Assembly (NCBI GenBank): GCA_001929475.1 | Contig: LXFE01000571.1 | Location: 1-19,824 of the forward strand | From: Neolecta irregularis DAH-3 | Taxonomy: Eukaryota > Ascomycota > Neolectomycetes > Neolectales > Neolectaceae | Length of the DNA: 19,824 bases | Direction of reading: 5' to 3' | Part shown: in pieces, positions 18,125 through 19,824 of the stretch | How the letters are laid out: every line of letters starts with the position of its first letter | How positions within the stretch are numbered: the first letter of the stretch is position 1 | The notes under the pieces: model-generated | The model's input: the letters and a program-made list of their open reading frames with translations, nothing else | Database searches by the model: none | Told to the model about the DNA's origin: nothing | Translations under genes and position numbers: made by a program

Positions 18125-19483
18125 TTACAGGATAAGCTCATGCAGTGATCGTTGGACAATAATATCAGTGACGCTCGAAAAGACATTTTTCAACAAATTT
18201 GTATCCTTGGTTGTTAGAAAAAGAGAGATCAAGACGTACAGTCGCATTTGTAAAATGGGAATATATATCTTTTGTTGGATTTCGATTCAATCGAACAAAT
18301 TGTTGTTGAAAGAAAGTAGCTGTTGTTTCAAAATCTTTGCTATCTCCGGTAAGCCCTTCAAAATGGGTTTTAATAGGTGAAACGAGGATCTTTTCACGGA
18401 AAAGATCGATTTTGTTTAAGAATAGGATTATCGAAGTATTAATAAACCATTGCGAATTGCAGATCGATTCGAATAACATTAGAGCTTCTCGTACTTGGTT
18501 CTATATCGTTAAAATAGCATATTTCAAGAATTTATACTCCCTAAATGGTTAGCCCGCCTTTTTGCAAATAGGTACTTTCCTCGCGGTCTTCAACTAGACA
18601 TTGATCGTAGCCACTAATAGCAACTAAAAACATCAAGGCAGTGACACTTTCGAAACAGTGAATCCATTTTTTGCGCTCAGAACGTTGACCACCGACGTCA
18701 AACATGCTGTTGCTATTAATAACGATAGAATAGGGGTGGTGTACCGATAATTTAAATCTCCGAGGTGGAAGAGCGTTTCTGTGATACCTGTTGTTTTCAT
18801 ACGACATCTATTGTTAGGATTTATGTTATAGAATGAAGTACCGAAGGATATCTTGGTCAGAAGGGATATAATTAGGCTGAAATACGCGATCGATAGAATC
18901 AAAGAAATATGAAAGGTTGTCATGTAATGCGTATTCATGACCTCGTTGAACTGTAGCTTGAACACCTGAATCTGCCCATAGGGCTTTAAATGAATCGAGG
19001 TACTCTGGAGGAAATCTTTCACGACGGCCTAGTTCGCGTTCTGTGGCGATGAGATCGATGTAGCCCTTTCACCCTAATAAGAAAACAGGGTTCTTGGAAG
19101 AGTACGTACCATGTTTGATGGAACTTGTAATTGAATGTTAAAGTCTGCCATTGCTTCGATGACTAGACGTAAAGAGTGTAGTATATTGCTGAACACGATC
19201 GTTTTGTACGTCTCTCGTTCGAGGGTGCTGAACCCGGTGGCGTGAATCAGTTTCATTTGCTATCAAAATAAGACGGGAGATTAGACTACAAACCTTGAGG
19301 ATTGTAGTTTTCCCGCTCTCACCGGCGCCTGAAAGAAGTGAGAAAAGAAGCAGCGGGAGGCAGGGTACCAAGAAGGAGTATCTTGACTTCTTGGGCCATT
19401 CGTTTTTCGTCATTCTTGATGATGCGGTCGAGGTAGCGGGACTTTTGTGTATCGGGGTCACTTTTACTTGGTACACAGCCCAT
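18125..19483 (-). CDS. heterotrimeric G-protein alpha subunit, eight or nine exons, about 351 aa
   Basis: Membrane-anchored GTPase that passes signals from seven-helix receptors. Exons: 19483-19369, 19328-19294, 19259-19110, 19065-18842, 18807-18745, 18706-18576, then an ambiguous junction, then about 18500-18240 and 18205-18125. MGCVPSK offers Gly2 for myristoylation and Cys3 for palmitoylation. Nucleotide motifs: GAGESGKTT (39-47), RCRMKTTGI with catalytic R177, [13 protein letters not shown] with Q203, FLNKIDLF, and TNATDTN after the last intron. The C-terminal receptor contact is RSLHELIL, without the Cys four from the end found in Gi-type fungal subunits. Introns are 34-44 nt; the intron at 19066-19109 uses a GAAAG acceptor because the earlier TTAG gives a stop. 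Between 18576 and 18500 canonical splicing and the conserved NQVREALM cannot both be satisfied. The subfamily is not assigned. Confidence 0.95.
18501..18575 (-). other. two stacked intron-like units around a 3-nt GGA in G alpha
   Basis: Unit one, 18575-18541 (35 nt), runs GTACCT to CTAACCATTTAG. Unit two, 18537-18501 (37 nt), runs GTATAA to TTTTAACGATATAG. Both look like complete introns of this genome, leaving GGA (18540-18538) between them. Using GGA as a micro-exon keeps the frame only if unit two ends at the later CCAAG (18494). Confidence 0.6.
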
Positions 19484-19695
19484 TTCAATGAAGGAGAAAG
19501 AGGAAAGGGTGGCAGGAGGGACAAATGACGTGGAAACGAAGGCAATAAATAAATAAGGAAAAGAAGCGCGGATTCTGGAGGGCAACAAACAGACCAGGCC
19601 TAACCAGTCCAAGCACTAAATCGCAATAAAGAACTAGGGCAGGCTCGCGTCAGACGCTATGACACTAGACCCAGTTGCGATCGAGACCAAGGGGA

Positions 19696-19701
19696 TATAA
19701 A
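19696..19701 (+). promoter_or_regulatory. TATA box of the right-edge gene
   Basis: TATAAA lies 41 bp before the ATG at 19742, a fair distance for a short 5' leader. Confidence 0.5.
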
Positions 19702-19741
19702 CAGCTGCCGATCCAACAATACGAACCTCAACTTTGTCCCC

Positions 19742-19824
19742 ATGGCTGCTCCCTCCTGTGATTTCTTCTCAGGGTTATTAGACCGCTATGCTGAGAACCC
19801 ATCGCCGTGGAACGACTTTCGAGA
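19742..19824 (+). CDS. 5' end of an unrecognised gene (partial)
   Basis: An ATG in CCCCATGG context opens a frame that runs off the window, reading MAAPSCDFFSGLLDRYAENP and then SPWNDFR. It is too short to assign. The TATA box ahead, the good start context and the open frame together suggest a real first exon, divergent from G alpha. Short introns are common here, so the frame may change just past the edge. Confidence 0.45.
   Translation, partial: MAAPSCDFFSGLLDRYAENPSPWNDFR

Noticed and set aside
1-19824. tRNA, rRNA, CRISPR array, transposon or viral insertion
   Set aside because: None seen by eye. No cloverleaf-like stretch, spaced direct repeats of CRISPR type, or transposase, integrase or capsid motifs were noticed; a tRNA or repeat search would settle it.

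Overview
The window is fungal nuclear DNA: densely packed, intron-rich genes on both strands, with no operons, rRNA, tRNA or intact mobile element that I can see. The set includes RIB1-type GTP cyclohydrolase II, MICOS subunit Mic10, a PH/EF-hand/C2 phospholipase C, indoleamine 2,3-dioxygenase, a Gtt1-like glutathione transferase, a pepsin-like protease, mitoribosomal mS38/Cox24 and a G-protein alpha subunit. The kinase at 8307-9721 looks like kinases I know from Basidiomycota, so I lean to a basidiomycete, but the phylum is an inference. The clearest genomic trait is the introns: I placed about 32, almost all 30-44 nt, with CTAAC/CTGAC/CTCAC-like branch sites a few bases before the acceptor.

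Layout. 1-332 (+): possible 3' end of an unrecognised gene. 491-1465 (-): GTP cyclohydrolase II. 1581-2478 (-): a decayed CorA/Alr-family magnesium transporter carrying frameshifts and a nonsense codon. 3141-4532 (+): unknown protein starting MNWTGG. 4647-5028 (-): Mic10. 5122-5283: nine 18-bp tandem repeats in the Mic10/PLC divergent promoter. 5420-8125 (+): phospholipase C, seven exons. 8307-9721 (-): Ser/Thr kinase. 10614-12086 (+): indoleamine 2,3-dioxygenase. 12113-13647 (-): coiled-coil, golgin-like protein. 13798-14560 (-): glutathione transferase. 15184-16972 (+): secreted aspartic protease. 17239-17957 (-): mS38/Cox24. 18125-19483 (-): G alpha. 19742-end (+): start of another gene behind a TATA box.

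The genes do not form a cluster for one pathway. Some share broad themes: signalling (PLC, kinase, G alpha), mitochondria (Mic10, mS38), cofactor and redox metabolism (riboflavin, kynurenine/NAD, glutathione). Most neighbours are convergent or divergent with short gaps.

The least ordinary points are splicing ones: an intron in the glutathione transferase that fits only with a GT-TG boundary, a GC-AG intron in mS38, a 30-nt intron in PLC, and a G alpha exon junction where two intron-like units flank three bases and no canonical splice keeps the conserved residues. All exon borders come from reading the sequence against remembered family patterns; no alignment or RNA data were available.
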